From: a virus
DNA length: 52,696 nt
Virus record (IMG/VR): IMGVR_UViG_3300048091_000193
Location: 1-52,696 of that record
Direction: 5' to 3' (one strand)
Numbering within the stretch: position 1 is the first letter of the stretch; each line of letters begins with the position of its first letter. The notes under the pieces were generated by a model. The model was not told where the DNA came from, did no database searches, and saw only the letters and a program-made list of their open reading frames with translations. The translations under genes were made by a program, and so were the position numbers. This document shows, in pieces, positions 28,483 to 37,277 of this stretch.

Positions 28483-29343
28483 ATGTCGAATACCGAGAAT
28501 GTTAAGCTGGGCGTCTGCAATGTGTCCTTTGACGGGAACGACCTGGGCTATACCCAGGGCGGTGTCGAAGTCGCCGTTGCGTCCACGACCCATGAAGTGA
28601 AGGTCGACCAGTTCGGCGACTCGCCGGTCAACGAATACATCATGGGCCGCACCTGCACCGCGAAGGTTCCGCTCGCCGAAACCACCCTGGAAAACCTCGT
28701 GCGCATCATGCCGGGTGCGACCCTGTCGCAGACGGGCGGCGCCAAGGCGTCGGGCACCGTGACGTTCGTGACCGCTCCCCCGGTCGACGGCGACAAGGTG
28801 ACCGTCAACGGCGTGGATTTCACCTTCAAGACCAGCCCGGTCGGTGCCAACGATATTGCCATTCCTGGCACGATCGCTGCCGCTGCGACCGCTCTCGCCG
28901 CGAAGATCAATGCGTCGACCAACCCGGCCATTACCGTTGGCGCGGTTGCTGCAGCTGGAGCCGTTACTCTGACGGCCGATAGCTTCGGCGTCGCCGGCAA
29001 CGCGGTGACCCTGGCTAAGACCGCTGTCACCTCGGCCAATCTCACCGTCTCCGGTGCGACCCTGACCGGCGGCACCGCTCCGACCAAGGTTGCCGTGAAG
29101 GTCACCAACGCGATCGGCACCTCGCTGCTGGCCTCGGCCAAGAAGCTGGTTCTGCATCCGGTTGCGCTGCCGCCCGAAGACACGAGCGAGGACTTCATCA
29201 TCCCGCTGGCCAACACCGCCGGCGCGCTGCAGTTCTCGTTCAAGCTCGACCAGGAGCGCCTGTTCCCGGTCGACTTCAAGGCCTATCCGGATCCGGTCAC
29301 CAAGACGCTGTTCATCGTCGGCGACGAAACCGCAGCCGCCTAA
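28483..29343 (+). CDS. Major tail tube protein with inserted domain
   Basis: 286 residues. The flanks (MSNTENVKLGVCNVSFDGND to about residue 88; about 198 to the end, ALQFSFKLDQERLFPVDFKA) form a tail-tube fold. Residues about 89-198 are an inserted Ala/Thr/Val-rich domain (GTVTFVTAPPVDGDKVTVNG; ITVGAVAAAGAVTLTADSFG) of a type that recurs in phage tail and surface proteins and would decorate the tube exterior. AAAAGGAC precedes the ATG. It is bracketed by operator 12 and by operator 13 plus a terminator, as the capsid gene is. Confidence 0.82.
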   Translation: MSNTENVKLGVCNVSFDGNDLGYTQGGVEVAVASTTHEVKVDQFGDSPVNEYIMGRTCTAKVPLAETTLENLVRIMPGATLSQTGGAKASGTVTFVTAPPVDGDKVTVNGVDFTFKTSPVGANDIAIPGTIAAAATALAAKINASTNPAITVGAVAAAGAVTLTADSFGVAGNAVTLAKTAVTSANLTVSGATLTGGTAPTKVAVKVTNAIGTSLLASAKKLVLHPVALPPEDTSEDFIIPLANTAGALQFSFKLDQERLFPVDFKAYPDPVTKTLFIVGDETAAA

Positions 29344-29369
29344 TTTGGCCTTGTCTTCGGCCGAATTAT

Positions 29370-29385
29370 AAGTCAATACTGACTG
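29370..29385. promoter_or_regulatory. Dispersed dyad operator, site 13 (AAGTCA-ATAC-TGACTG)
   Basis: Right-end mismatch; preceded by ATTAT. It overlaps by three bases the left arm of the terminator at 29383. Confidence 0.7.
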
Positions 29386-29418
29386 ACAGCGCTTAACCCG
29401 CGCTGTCAGTTTTTCTTT
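29383..29418 (+). terminator. Rho-independent terminator after the major tail gene
   Basis: CTGACAGCGC (29383-29392) pairs perfectly with GCGCTGTCAG (29400-29409) around TTAACCC, followed by TTTTTCTTT. This is the strongest intrinsic terminator in the window. Confidence 0.9.
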
Positions 29419-29437
29419 GTCACCAACGCGGGGCCAC

Positions 29438-29794
29438 ATGGCAAAAACAAACACCGTTTATCTCGATCTGGACACCGTCGTTCCGGAGATGGAGATCGTC
29501 GTCAAGCTGGACAAAAAGAGCCATCCGCTGATGCCGATTTCGGTCGAGGACTTCGTCAAGAATATCCAGACGCTGGAGAAGCTCGGCACGGGCCAGCTCG
29601 ATACGGCGACTGAGAAGGGTTTGATCGTCGACATGCTGGTGCAGGTGCTGCCCTCGATCGGCACCGAGCGCCTCAACAAGCTCTCCATGTTGCAGCTGAA
29701 CAAGTTGATCGATTTTACCCGTGAACACTCGGGCGAGAAGAAGGTGGAGGCCGCAGCAACGGTAGTCTCCAAGGACCCTCCGACGGGAGAGTAA
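29438..29794 (+). CDS. Tail assembly chaperone (G-type)
   Basis: 118 residues between the tail tube and tape measure genes, the fixed place of lambda G-like chaperones. The protein is alpha-helical (SVEDFVKNIQTLEKLGTGQL; TERLNKLSMLQLNKLIDFTR) with a short disordered end. The ATG at 29438 is preferred to 29417 because it is nearer the family length and avoids the terminator tail. It is expected to coat the tape measure before tube assembly, and to be partly extended by a -1 frameshift into the next frame. Confidence 0.75.
   Translation: MAKTNTVYLDLDTVVPEMEIVVKLDKKSHPLMPISVEDFVKNIQTLEKLGTGQLDTATEKGLIVDMLVQVLPSIGTERLNKLSMLQLNKLIDFTREHSGEKKVEAAATVVSKDPPTGE
29725..29794 (+). other. Putative -1 programmed frameshift overlap (G to G-T)
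   Basis: The downstream chaperone frame is open without a stop from 29725, so it overlaps the last 70 bases of the G gene in the -1 frame. The downstream ATG at 29833 has no ribosome site. No textbook X-XXY-YYZ heptamer is obvious; candidate slips are GAG-AAG-AAG (near 29735), TCC-AAG-GA (29768) and ACG-GGA just before the stop. Confidence 0.6.
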
Positions 29795-29832
29795 TCAAGT
29801 CGATCGACTTCGGCTTCTTATTCTCCCGTGTC

Positions 29833-30135
29833 ATGGCTTTCTACCCGTTGGGCTTCCTCGAAACGCGTCAGCTTCCGCTGAAGACGTTTTGGGGGCTCAA
29901 CAAGAACATCGACCGCATCAGTGCCGAGCGCGACCTGCGCCAGGCAATGATCGGGATCCGAAGCCAGTCTTCGGAAGGCGTCAAAGAGATGATGACCGAT
30001 CTGCGAGGGCAGATGGGCACCGTCTACGAGATCGACGAACGCGCAGAGGCAGCAAACACGGTTCGGACCAGTCGGGAAGAACTGCGCCGTATCGCGCGTA
30101 TCGGAGATCTGAAGAATAATGTCTATCCGCGTTGA
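29833..30135 (+). CDS. Tail assembly chaperone T-domain (expressed by frameshift)
   Basis: 100 residues as drawn from the ATG; as a G-T fusion it would include up to 36 upstream codons of the same frame. MAFYPLGFLETRQLPLKTFW and SAERDLRQAMIGIRSQSSEG are helical, as in lambda T-domains that recruit the tape measure. It overlaps the tape measure start by 17 bases. The lack of a ribosome site argues that independent translation is minor. Confidence 0.65.
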   Translation: MAFYPLGFLETRQLPLKTFWGLNKNIDRISAERDLRQAMIGIRSQSSEGVKEMMTDLRGQMGTVYEIDERAEAANTVRTSREELRRIARIGDLKNNVYPR

Positions 30136-33100
30136 GCTTGAGCTAGACGATGGTTCGTTTACGACCCGCATGATCCATGCGGGCGAAACCGTCCGTCAAT
30201 TCCAAGGCAACGTGAACGGCACGATCTCCTCGATCAGCCGGCTCAATGAAACCAACACCACCTTCCTCGGCACCATGCGCGACATTACGGTCGTGCTTGG
30301 TCTGGCCTCGATGGCGTTCAACAACGTCAAGGGTGTGATGACCGGCTGGGCCGGCGACATCATCAAGGTCAATGCCGAAATGGAGCGCCTGAAGACGCTG
30401 CTCTCCGGCATGTCGAAGGCCGCGGATCCGATGAAGGATGCCGCGCAGCAGGTCAAGTTCCTGCGCGATTTCGCCAAGGATGCGCCGTTCGCGCTCAACA
30501 CCCTGGCCGATACGTTCGTGAAGATGAAGTCGACCGGCATCGATCCCATGAGCGGTGCGCTCAAGGGGCTGGTCGACGGTGTCGCGGCATTCGGCGGCAA
30601 CGATGAAACCCTGAAGCGCGCAACGGTCGCGATCACCCAGATGGCGGGTAAGGGCGTCATCCAGATGGAAGAATTGCGGCAGCAGCTCGGTGAAGCAATG
30701 CCGCGCGCCGTGGAGCTTATGGCTCGCTCGATGGGCGTGTCGATGGGTCAGCTGATCCAGGAGATCGGTAAGGGCACGCTCGACGCCAAGACGTCGCTCG
30801 CAGCCTTCAACATGGAACTGGAGCGATCGTTCGGCGGCGCCGCGGCGGCGCAGATGAACACCTTCAATGGTTTGATCTCGCGCACCAAGACGCTGATGCA
30901 GAACCTCGCGCTCGACATCGGCGAAGCCGGCTTCTTCGCCGCCGTCAAGGATCAGGTCCGGGATCTCAATCGCGCGCTGTCCGGCGACACGTTCAAATCC
31001 ATGTCCCAGGTCGTCGGTCAGACGCTCGCGACCGTTGTGAATTCGCTCGGCAGCGGCATCAAGTGGGTGATCGAGTTCCGCAACGAGATCGCAGCGGCCG
31101 GCACGATGCTGGCGACCATGTTCGGCGCCAAGATCCTCGCCCAGCTGACGCTGGGCCTGGTCGGCATGTTCCAGACCTGGCGCGCAGAGATGTCGCTGAC
31201 GATGGTGCAGCTGACGATGGTGCGCAACGGGTTCATGGGGCTCGGCAGCGTCATTGCCGGCGTGCGCTCGATGTCTGACGCGATGACTGCAGCGACGCTC
31301 ACCGCGGGCGCTCTGTCGCGCGTGCTGCCCTTGATCGGCTCCGGTCTCGTGTTCCTGGGCGGCTGGGTGCCGCTGATCGTCTCCGCGGTGTCGATGCTCG
31401 CGCTCGCATTCGGCAAATCGTCGGACGCGTCCAAGGACGCCTACGAAAATCTGGCCAAATACGGCGCCGAGAGCAAGAAGCAGGCCAACGAGGCCGCTGC
31501 CTTCCTGCCGCGCCTGGCCAAGGAAATCGAGACGATGAAGGCGCTGAAGGAGTCGCAGGAAAGCGACCCTTCGAACTCACTGGGCGGCGTCTGGATCACC
31601 GACGAGGATATTAAGAAGCTCGAAGACCAGTATGAGAAGGCGAAAGAGGTCGTCGGCAAGGGCTCCAAGGTCGGCGCAGCGAAGGATGCCGACAAGTTCA
31701 TCGAGAGCCAGAACGAGATCCTGGATGCGCGCTTGGCCGGCATCCGCAAGGGTATCGACGCCGAGCGCACACTCGCCAGCAAACAGTATGAGGACCAGCT
31801 CAAGTTCCTCAACGAGAACAAGAAGGACACGGCCAAACTTCAGGAGGATTACGCCTCCGAGAAGCGCCGCAAGGATCTCGAAGTCTATAAGAACGAGCAG
31901 AGCGCCTATTCGGAACAGCTGATCCAGCTGCAGATGATGGCGAACAATGGCAATGCCGAGGCCTTGGCGGCGCAGGATCGCTACCAGGCGGAGCTGCAGG
32001 CCAAGATCGCGGACAGTCAGGCGAAGATCGAGACCCTGACGGTCATGTCGTTGAAGCCGGTGTCGGTCGACAAGGGCGCGAACGTCGAGAAGGTGCTCGA
32101 ACAGGCGCGCGGCAAGCTGGACAACCTGAATGCAACGCTCGCCAGTCAGCGCGCCGAGCTCAACGGCGTGTCCGGTGAATACGCCAAGATGGCCTATTTG
32201 ATCGAGGACGCCGTCTCGAAGTCGAACGGCATGTGGACCTTGAACAATGAAAAGGTCATGGCCGTCGTCTCCGCGCTGAAGGAGGCACAGAAGCAGTCCG
32301 ACGAGCTCACGGAAAAGATCACCGGTCAGAAGCAGTTCGACAGCGACCTTCAGGCGGCCGAAGCCAAAGCGCGCCAGGAATACAATGCCGCCGTAGCCAA
32401 TGGCAAAACCGGCCTGGATGCGATCGCCGCTAAGATGCAGGCGGGTCTCTACAGCGGTCAGGGCGCCATCGCGCGCATGAACGGCGGGGTTGCGGGACTG
32501 GTCGACGTCGCGACGAACGCCGGCAAGGCCATGGACGGCGCCTTCGGTGACCAGATCCAGAACAAGGGCATCGGCCTGCTCGGCATCGTTGAGAAACTTG
32601 GCGCTGCGTGGAGCACGCTGCGCAACAATGCGACCGGCATCAATGCGGGCGACTACAAGTCCATGTCGCTGGAAAGCGGCACCTATAAGCCTGGCTCGAC
32701 CTATACCGCGAACGTGATCCGCCAGGAGAGCGGCGGACGTGCCGATGCCGCGTCAGACACGTCGACTGCGGTCGGTCTTGGGCAGTTTATCGAGGAAACC
32801 TGGCTCAAGTTCCTCAAGGATATGCACCCGGACATGCTCAATGCCGGGAAGCAGGCTGCACTCGATCTGCGCAAGAATCCGATCCTGTCGGAAGAAGCGA
32901 TCAACTGGCTGGCGTCCAAGAATATGGGCCAGCTGGATAAGGCCGGCGTGCCCACAACCGACGCGAACGTGTATCTGGCACATATGCTCGGCGCCGATGG
33001 CGCAATCTCAGCGCTGACCAAGAGCTCGGATACGATGCTCTCGACCATCAAGACGCTCGAGCCGGCGCTGAAATCGAACCCCACCTTGCGGGGTATGAGT

Positions 33101-34621
33101 GTCGGGGATCTGCAGGCATGGGCCAAGAGCTTCATGGGTCCGTTGTCGACCGCGTCACCCTCGGGCGCAAACACGAATGCATTAAGCACCGTGCTGCAGG
33201 GGTCGACGACTTCGGGGCAGGTGCAGTCGGCGTTGCGCACACAGCAGCTTAACGAGGCGACCGCGCGGCTCACCGGCGACAACAAGCTGACCGACAAGAT
33301 GAAGGAGGTTGCGCTCTCGATCGCCGCAGCCGACGACAATCAGGACGGTCTCAACAAGCGCTTGACGACGATGCGCAAGCTGATCTCGGAAGGTGAATTC
33401 GGCACCGACCGCGATCCGGATTCGCAGCGCTACAAGAACCTGATCAAGCTGGCGAACGACTGGGATGCTGCGGACGCCAAGGCTGCAAAGGCGAAGAAGG
33501 ACCGCGCTCAGATCACAGCGATCACGGAGCGGTTGCCGCGCGACCAGGAGGCGCTTGATCAGAAGGATGACGAGAACCTGCGCCGTCTCACGGACGAGCA
33601 GAAGTTCAAGTTCTCGGACAGCTATTATGCCGAGCTGAAGAAGACCCTGAAGGAAATCAACATCCTGAAGGCCGATGCCGACCGCACGCCGGCGAATGCT
33701 GACCGCAACAACGGCTTCATCGATACCCTCAACAATCAGCTCAATCAGCGTCGCGACGCCGAGATCGCCAATCAGGTTGTGATCGAACAGCAGAAGACGC
33801 TGGTGATCGAGCAGAGCCTGATGACGGCGGACCAGGCGCGCGAAAGCCAGCATCAGCGCGACATCGCGCGTCTTCAGGAATACCTGAAGCTGCTCGGTGA
33901 CAGTGACAGTAAGTTGCGGGGCATCATCGAGGGCACGATTGCGCGTTCGCAGGCGGCTTATTCCCGCGCGACTGTCGCGGCGAGCCCGATCGCCAAGTCG
34001 ATGAAGGAATGGAGCGACGTCTCCAACAATCTTCAGAAGTCGGCCGTGTCCTGGATGGACAGCGCGACCGACAAGATGGCCGATTTTGCGATTACCGGAA
34101 AGGCTACCTGGGCAGACCTCTCGAACGCGGTCTCCAAGGATCTCGCGCGCATGACGATCCGGGGCGGTCTCGGCAGCATCTTTGGTTCGCTGGGTGGCGG
34201 ATTGTTCGGCGGCGGCACCGCGGGCGGCGGCTCGGGCAAGATGGTCGCGCAGCACCACTCGGGCGGCATGGCCGGCTCGGTCGGCGCATCGCGCATGATC
34301 GACCCTTCGGTGTTTCAGGACGCCCGGCGCTGGCACACCGGCACCGGCGGCATGACGCTGGGCGGCGATGAGATCCCGATTATCGCCAAGCGCGGCGAAC
34401 AGGTCGACTGGCCCGAAAACCTCGCCAAGCAATATGGCGGGGCAGGCGGCGGTGTTCAGATGAGCGTGGGCGATATTCATGTCTCGGGCGGAGCCGGCAC
34501 GCCGGCACAGAACGACGATCTGGTTACCAAGATGATGCAGGCGTTCAACGACTCCGCGCAGGAGCTCGTCACCGCACAGATCCGCAAACAGATGCGGCCC
34601 GGCGGTTTGCTGAAAGGATAA
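30119..34621 (+). CDS. Tape measure protein with lytic transglycosylase domain
   Basis: 1500 residues. Residues about 80-290 match the TIGR02675 tape-measure N-domain (FLRDFAKDAPFALNTLADTF; QMEELRQQLGEAMPRAVELM). Hydrophobic helices near 300-430 and long coiled coils follow. An SLT/lysozyme-like domain around residues 860-985 has the catalytic Glu870 in RQESGGRADAASDTSTAVGLGQF. The Gly-rich C-terminus (SIFGSLGGGLFGGGTAGGGS) is typical of lambda H. The protein sets tail length, is ejected and helps open peptidoglycan; the length predicts a tail of roughly 220 nm at 1.5 angstrom per residue (rule of thumb). Confidence 0.93.
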   Translation: MSIRVELELDDGSFTTRMIHAGETVRQFQGNVNGTISSISRLNETNTTFLGTMRDITVVLGLASMAFNNVKGVMTGWAGDIIKVNAEMERLKTLLSGMSKAADPMKDAAQQVKFLRDFAKDAPFALNTLADTFVKMKSTGIDPMSGALKGLVDGVAAFGGNDETLKRATVAITQMAGKGVIQMEELRQQLGEAMPRAVELMARSMGVSMGQLIQEIGKGTLDAKTSLAAFNMELERSFGGAAAAQMNTFNGLISRTKTLMQNLALDIGEAGFFAAVKDQVRDLNRALSGDTFKSMSQVVGQTLATVVNSLGSGIKWVIEFRNEIAAAGTMLATMFGAKILAQLTLGLVGMFQTWRAEMSLTMVQLTMVRNGFMGLGSVIAGVRSMSDAMTAATLTAGALSRVLPLIGSGLVFLGGWVPLIVSAVSMLALAFGKSSDASKDAYENLAKYGAESKKQANEAAAFLPRLAKEIETMKALKESQESDPSNSLGGVWITDEDIKKLEDQYEKAKEVVGKGSKVGAAKDADKFIESQNEILDARLAGIRKGIDAERTLASKQYEDQLKFLNENKKDTAKLQEDYASEKRRKDLEVYKNEQSAYSEQLIQLQMMANNGNAEALAAQDRYQAELQAKIADSQAKIETLTVMSLKPVSVDKGANVEKVLEQARGKLDNLNATLASQRAELNGVSGEYAKMAYLIEDAVSKSNGMWTLNNEKVMAVVSALKEAQKQSDELTEKITGQKQFDSDLQAAEAKARQEYNAAVANGKTGLDAIAAKMQAGLYSGQGAIARMNGGVAGLVDVATNAGKAMDGAFGDQIQNKGIGLLGIVEKLGAAWSTLRNNATGINAGDYKSMSLESGTYKPGSTYTANVIRQESGGRADAASDTSTAVGLGQFIEETWLKFLKDMHPDMLNAGKQAALDLRKNPILSEEAINWLASKNMGQLDKAGVPTTDANVYLAHMLGADGAISALTKSSDTMLSTIKTLEPALKSNPTLRGMSVGDLQAWAKSFMGPLSTASPSGANTNALSTVLQGSTTSGQVQSALRTQQLNEATARLTGDNKLTDKMKEVALSIAAADDNQDGLNKRLTTMRKLISEGEFGTDRDPDSQRYKNLIKLANDWDAADAKAAKAKKDRAQITAITERLPRDQEALDQKDDENLRRLTDEQKFKFSDSYYAELKKTLKEINILKADADRTPANADRNNGFIDTLNNQLNQRRDAEIANQVVIEQQKTLVIEQSLMTADQARESQHQRDIARLQEYLKLLGDSDSKLRGIIEGTIARSQAAYSRATVAASPIAKSMKEWSDVSNNLQKSAVSWMDSATDKMADFAITGKATWADLSNAVSKDLARMTIRGGLGSIFGSLGGGLFGGGTAGGGSGKMVAQHHSGGMAGSVGASRMIDPSVFQDARRWHTGTGGMTLGGDEIPIIAKRGEQVDWPENLAKQYGGAGGGVQMSVGDIHVSGGAGTPAQNDDLVTKMMQAFNDSAQELVTAQIRKQMRPGGLLKG

Positions 34622-34624
34622 GCG

Positions 34625-34972
34625 ATGGCTCTCGATACGTTCGTTCCCCCGGTGCGTCAGTCACCGGGGACCAAGATCAAACCGACGGTCAAGATCAAGA
34701 AGGCTGAATTCGGCGACGGCTATACGCAGAAGATGCCGGATGGTCTGAACCATATCCGCGACGGCGTCACGCTGACCTGGGACACGCTGCTGCCGGAACA
34801 GGCCAAGGAGATGGAAGCCTTCATGAAGGCAAAGCTCGGCACGATCCCATTTCTCTATGACGTGGACGAGGGTGAGTTCGTGACCTGGACCTGTGAGGTT
34901 TGGGAGCGGGGCCGCGGCGATCAGCACACGTTCACGGCCACCTTCGAGCAATACTTTGGCCCTTTAGTTTAA
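34625..34972 (+). CDS. Minor tail protein, lambda M-like
   Basis: 115 residues. FVPPVRQSPGTKIKPTVKIKKAEFGDGYTQ, then VTLTWDTLLPEQAKEMEAF and WERGRGDQHTFTATFEQYF, fit the phage minor tail protein M family in the tail tip next to the tape measure. The ATG follows the tape measure stop by 3 bases with AAAGGATAAG as ribosome site. Confidence 0.78.
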   Translation: MALDTFVPPVRQSPGTKIKPTVKIKKAEFGDGYTQKMPDGLNHIRDGVTLTWDTLLPEQAKEMEAFMKAKLGTIPFLYDVDEGEFVTWTCEVWERGRGDQHTFTATFEQYFGPLV

Positions 34973-34986
34973 GTCAGTGTTGACTT
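34971..34986. promoter_or_regulatory. Dispersed dyad operator, site 14 (AAGTCA-GTGT-TGACTT)
   Basis: Perfect arms. TTTAGT (34963), 17 bases, TATACT (34986) could be the -35/-10 pair around it. It overlaps the last two bases of the M-like gene (stop TAA 34970-34972) and precedes the L-like gene. Confidence 0.75.
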
Positions 34987-35014
34987 ATACTACGGCTCCA
35001 ATAAATAGGTGGTC

Positions 35015-35740
35015 ATGTCACTTTCCGCGGTTTCACAGTCGCTTACGCCTGGTGCCGAGATCTTTCTCTATCGGCTCGACGCTACAGCTGCGAATGCGGG
35101 GATCCACTATTTTGTCCAGGCTAAACAGGTCAATGGGCAACCGCTGACCTTCGGCGGACAGGCCTATACGCCGATCGATATCTCGGTCGAGGACTTCGAG
35201 AGCAACGCGGGCGGCGCACTGCCGACTCCGAAGATGCAGATCGCGAATTCGGATTCGTTCATCCAGGATATGGTCAACCTCTACGGTGACCTGGCTGGCT
35301 GCGAGATCCGCCGCGTCCGCACCTTCGCCCGTTTTCTGGATGGCTTCCCGGAAGCGGATCCGAATTCCTTCGTCGGTCCCGACGTGTTCCGCATTGAGCG
35401 CAAGTCCAACGAGAGCCCTGTCTTTATCGAGTGGGAACTGTCGGCAGCGATCGACCAGGAAGGCAAGATGCTGCCCGGTCGCCAGTATCTGCGCGACGTC
35501 TGCACGCGGCGCTATCGCCGGTTCGACCCAACCAATCCCTCGGCTCATCCGGATGGCTACGTCTATCCGACGGTGCATCCGTGCCCCTACAGCGGCTCGG
35601 CCGCCTTCACGCCTGCCGGCGCCCCGACGACGGCTGCGAATGATCGATGCGGTCGCAAGGACAGCGACTGTCGTCTGCGCTTCGGCGAAGACGGCGTGCT
35701 GCCGACCGGCGCATTCCCTGGCATTGCGCGGGTGCAGTAA
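35015..35740 (+). CDS. Minor tail protein, lambda L-like (Fe-S type)
   Basis: 241 residues. The N-domain ends near residue 140; the C-terminal part carries cysteines in CTRRYRR, HPCPYSG, NDRCGRKDSDCRLRFG. Lambda gpL uses four C-terminal cysteines for an iron-sulfur cluster, and this spacing is compatible. AGGTGG precedes the ATG; the GTG at 35009 is an alternative. It lies at the tail tip between M and K. Confidence 0.8.
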   Translation: MSLSAVSQSLTPGAEIFLYRLDATAANAGIHYFVQAKQVNGQPLTFGGQAYTPIDISVEDFESNAGGALPTPKMQIANSDSFIQDMVNLYGDLAGCEIRRVRTFARFLDGFPEADPNSFVGPDVFRIERKSNESPVFIEWELSAAIDQEGKMLPGRQYLRDVCTRRYRRFDPTNPSAHPDGYVYPTVHPCPYSGSAAFTPAGAPTTAANDRCGRKDSDCRLRFGEDGVLPTGAFPGIARVQ

Positions 35741-36540
35741 TGATCCACGAATACGAATCTCTGGTCGCGACCAAGCTCGGCGCCAAGGCGCTGGAAGCCG
35801 CGAAGCAGCACGCCATCCACGAATTCCCGAACGAGAGCTGCGGCTTCATCGCGCGCGGGCGCTACATCGCCTGCGAGAACAAGCACGTCACCCCGGCGAC
35901 GCATTTCAAGATCGACGACGAGCGCTATGACCGGGCTGTCGCCAACGGCACCCTGAAGGCCGTCGTTCACTCGCACCCCAACGGCCCGATCTTCCCCTCG
36001 CACGCCGACATGATGGGGCAGCTGACCACGGACAAGCCGTGGGTGATCATCTCCCTCAACGAGATCGGCATTCACAAGATCGTCGCTTGGGGCGGTGAGC
36101 TCCCGATTGCGCCCGTGATCGCGCGCCCGTTCCTACATGGGGTGTTCGACTGCATGTCGCTCATTCGCGACGTGTATCGCACCGGGCGCACCGAATTGCT
36201 GAAGCAGGGCGTGCATTGGCCGTTCGAGCCGATCCCCTTTGCTGACGTCGCCCGCGAAGACAACTGGTGGCAGGGCGAAGCTGATCTATACACCGCGAAT
36301 TTCGCCAAGTGGGGCTTCAAAAAGATCACGATGTCCGAGGTGCAGGCGGGCGACGTGTTCCTGATTGCCGTCGGCGATCGCCGCGCCAATCCGCAGCAGA
36401 AGCTCAATCACGGCGGCGTGCTCCTCGAGCATGACCAGATCCTGCACCACCTGCCGACGCGTCCGTCTGCTCGCACCCCTGCCGGCGTCTGGGCGCGGGC
36501 CGCCGATATGTGGGTCCGCTACGAGGGTCTGCCGGCATGA
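35740..36540 (+). CDS. Tail tip peptidase, lambda K-like (JAMM + NlpC/P60)
   Basis: 266 residues. The N-terminal JAMM metalloprotease motif H77-SH79-P...S87-HAD90 is complete, with ESCGFI upstream. The C-terminal NlpC/P60 domain has Cys138 (FDCMSLIRD) and His224 (LNHGGVLL). It processes tail tip components and/or cuts peptidoglycan during entry. The ATG overlaps the previous stop (TAATG). Confidence 0.88.
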   Translation: MIHEYESLVATKLGAKALEAAKQHAIHEFPNESCGFIARGRYIACENKHVTPATHFKIDDERYDRAVANGTLKAVVHSHPNGPIFPSHADMMGQLTTDKPWVIISLNEIGIHKIVAWGGELPIAPVIARPFLHGVFDCMSLIRDVYRTGRTELLKQGVHWPFEPIPFADVAREDNWWQGEADLYTANFAKWGFKKITMSEVQAGDVFLIAVGDRRANPQQKLNHGGVLLEHDQILHHLPTRPSARTPAGVWARAADMWVRYEGLPA

Positions 36541-37277
36541 TGCGCACCATTCACCTGCACGGCCGGCTCAAGAAGCAGTTTGGCCCCAAGCATCGTTTCG
36601 ACGTGGGGACAGCTGCCGAAGCGCTACGCGCGCTCAACTGTGCGTTCCCCGGTGACTTCGTCACTGCGTTGCAGACGGGCAGCTACAAGCTCGTGCGCGG
36701 GGACAAGCGCTCGGGCATGAACCTCGATATCGACCTGACCTGCAAGCTTCAACTCGGCGGTGCGGACCTGCACATCATGCCGGCCCCGGAAGGCGCAGCG
36801 AATAGCAAGGGCGTCGCCAAAACGATCGTCGGGTCGGTTCTGATCGGCAGCGCCATCTTCTTTTCGGGTGGCGGACTCGCTGCGCCTTTAAGCGCAATGA
36901 GCACCGAAGCGTTTGCGATCGGCGGCATGAGCGTGACTTGGGGCAACATCGCGCTTGTCGGCCTCGGACTGGCACTCTCCGGCGCATCGTCGCTTCTCGC
37001 CAAGACCGATAGCTCTGCTTCCGACAGCAAGAGCGAGGAAAGCTACTCGATCAACGGTCCGGACAATGTCGCGCGCCAGGGCAGCGCCATCTCGCTGATC
37101 TACGGCGAGGTGATCACCGGCATCGTCACGATCTCCTTTGACGCCGATATCGAGGACATCGGCTCCTATCAGGGTCAGAGCAGTGCGCTCAGCTCCAGCA
37201 CCGAGATCCTGACGTCCATTGGTCTCGATGGTCTCGTCAAGAACGTCGTCTATCAGAACGGAATAGCGGTTACATGA
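36537..37277 (+). CDS. Tail assembly protein, lambda I-like
   Basis: 246 residues. IHLHGRLKKQFGPKHRFDVG and EALRALNCAFPGDFVTAL match the lambda I N-domain (ubiquitin-like). Two hydrophobic stretches (VGSVLIGSAIFFSGGGLAAP; NIALVGLGLALSGASSLL) are characteristic. The C-terminus AISLIYGEVITG is shared with these proteins. It works with K and J in tip assembly. ATGA overlap at both ends. Confidence 0.85.
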   Translation: MMRTIHLHGRLKKQFGPKHRFDVGTAAEALRALNCAFPGDFVTALQTGSYKLVRGDKRSGMNLDIDLTCKLQLGGADLHIMPAPEGAANSKGVAKTIVGSVLIGSAIFFSGGGLAAPLSAMSTEAFAIGGMSVTWGNIALVGLGLALSGASSLLAKTDSSASDSKSEESYSINGPDNVARQGSAISLIYGEVITGIVTISFDADIEDIGSYQGQSSALSSSTEILTSIGLDGLVKNVVYQNGIAVT

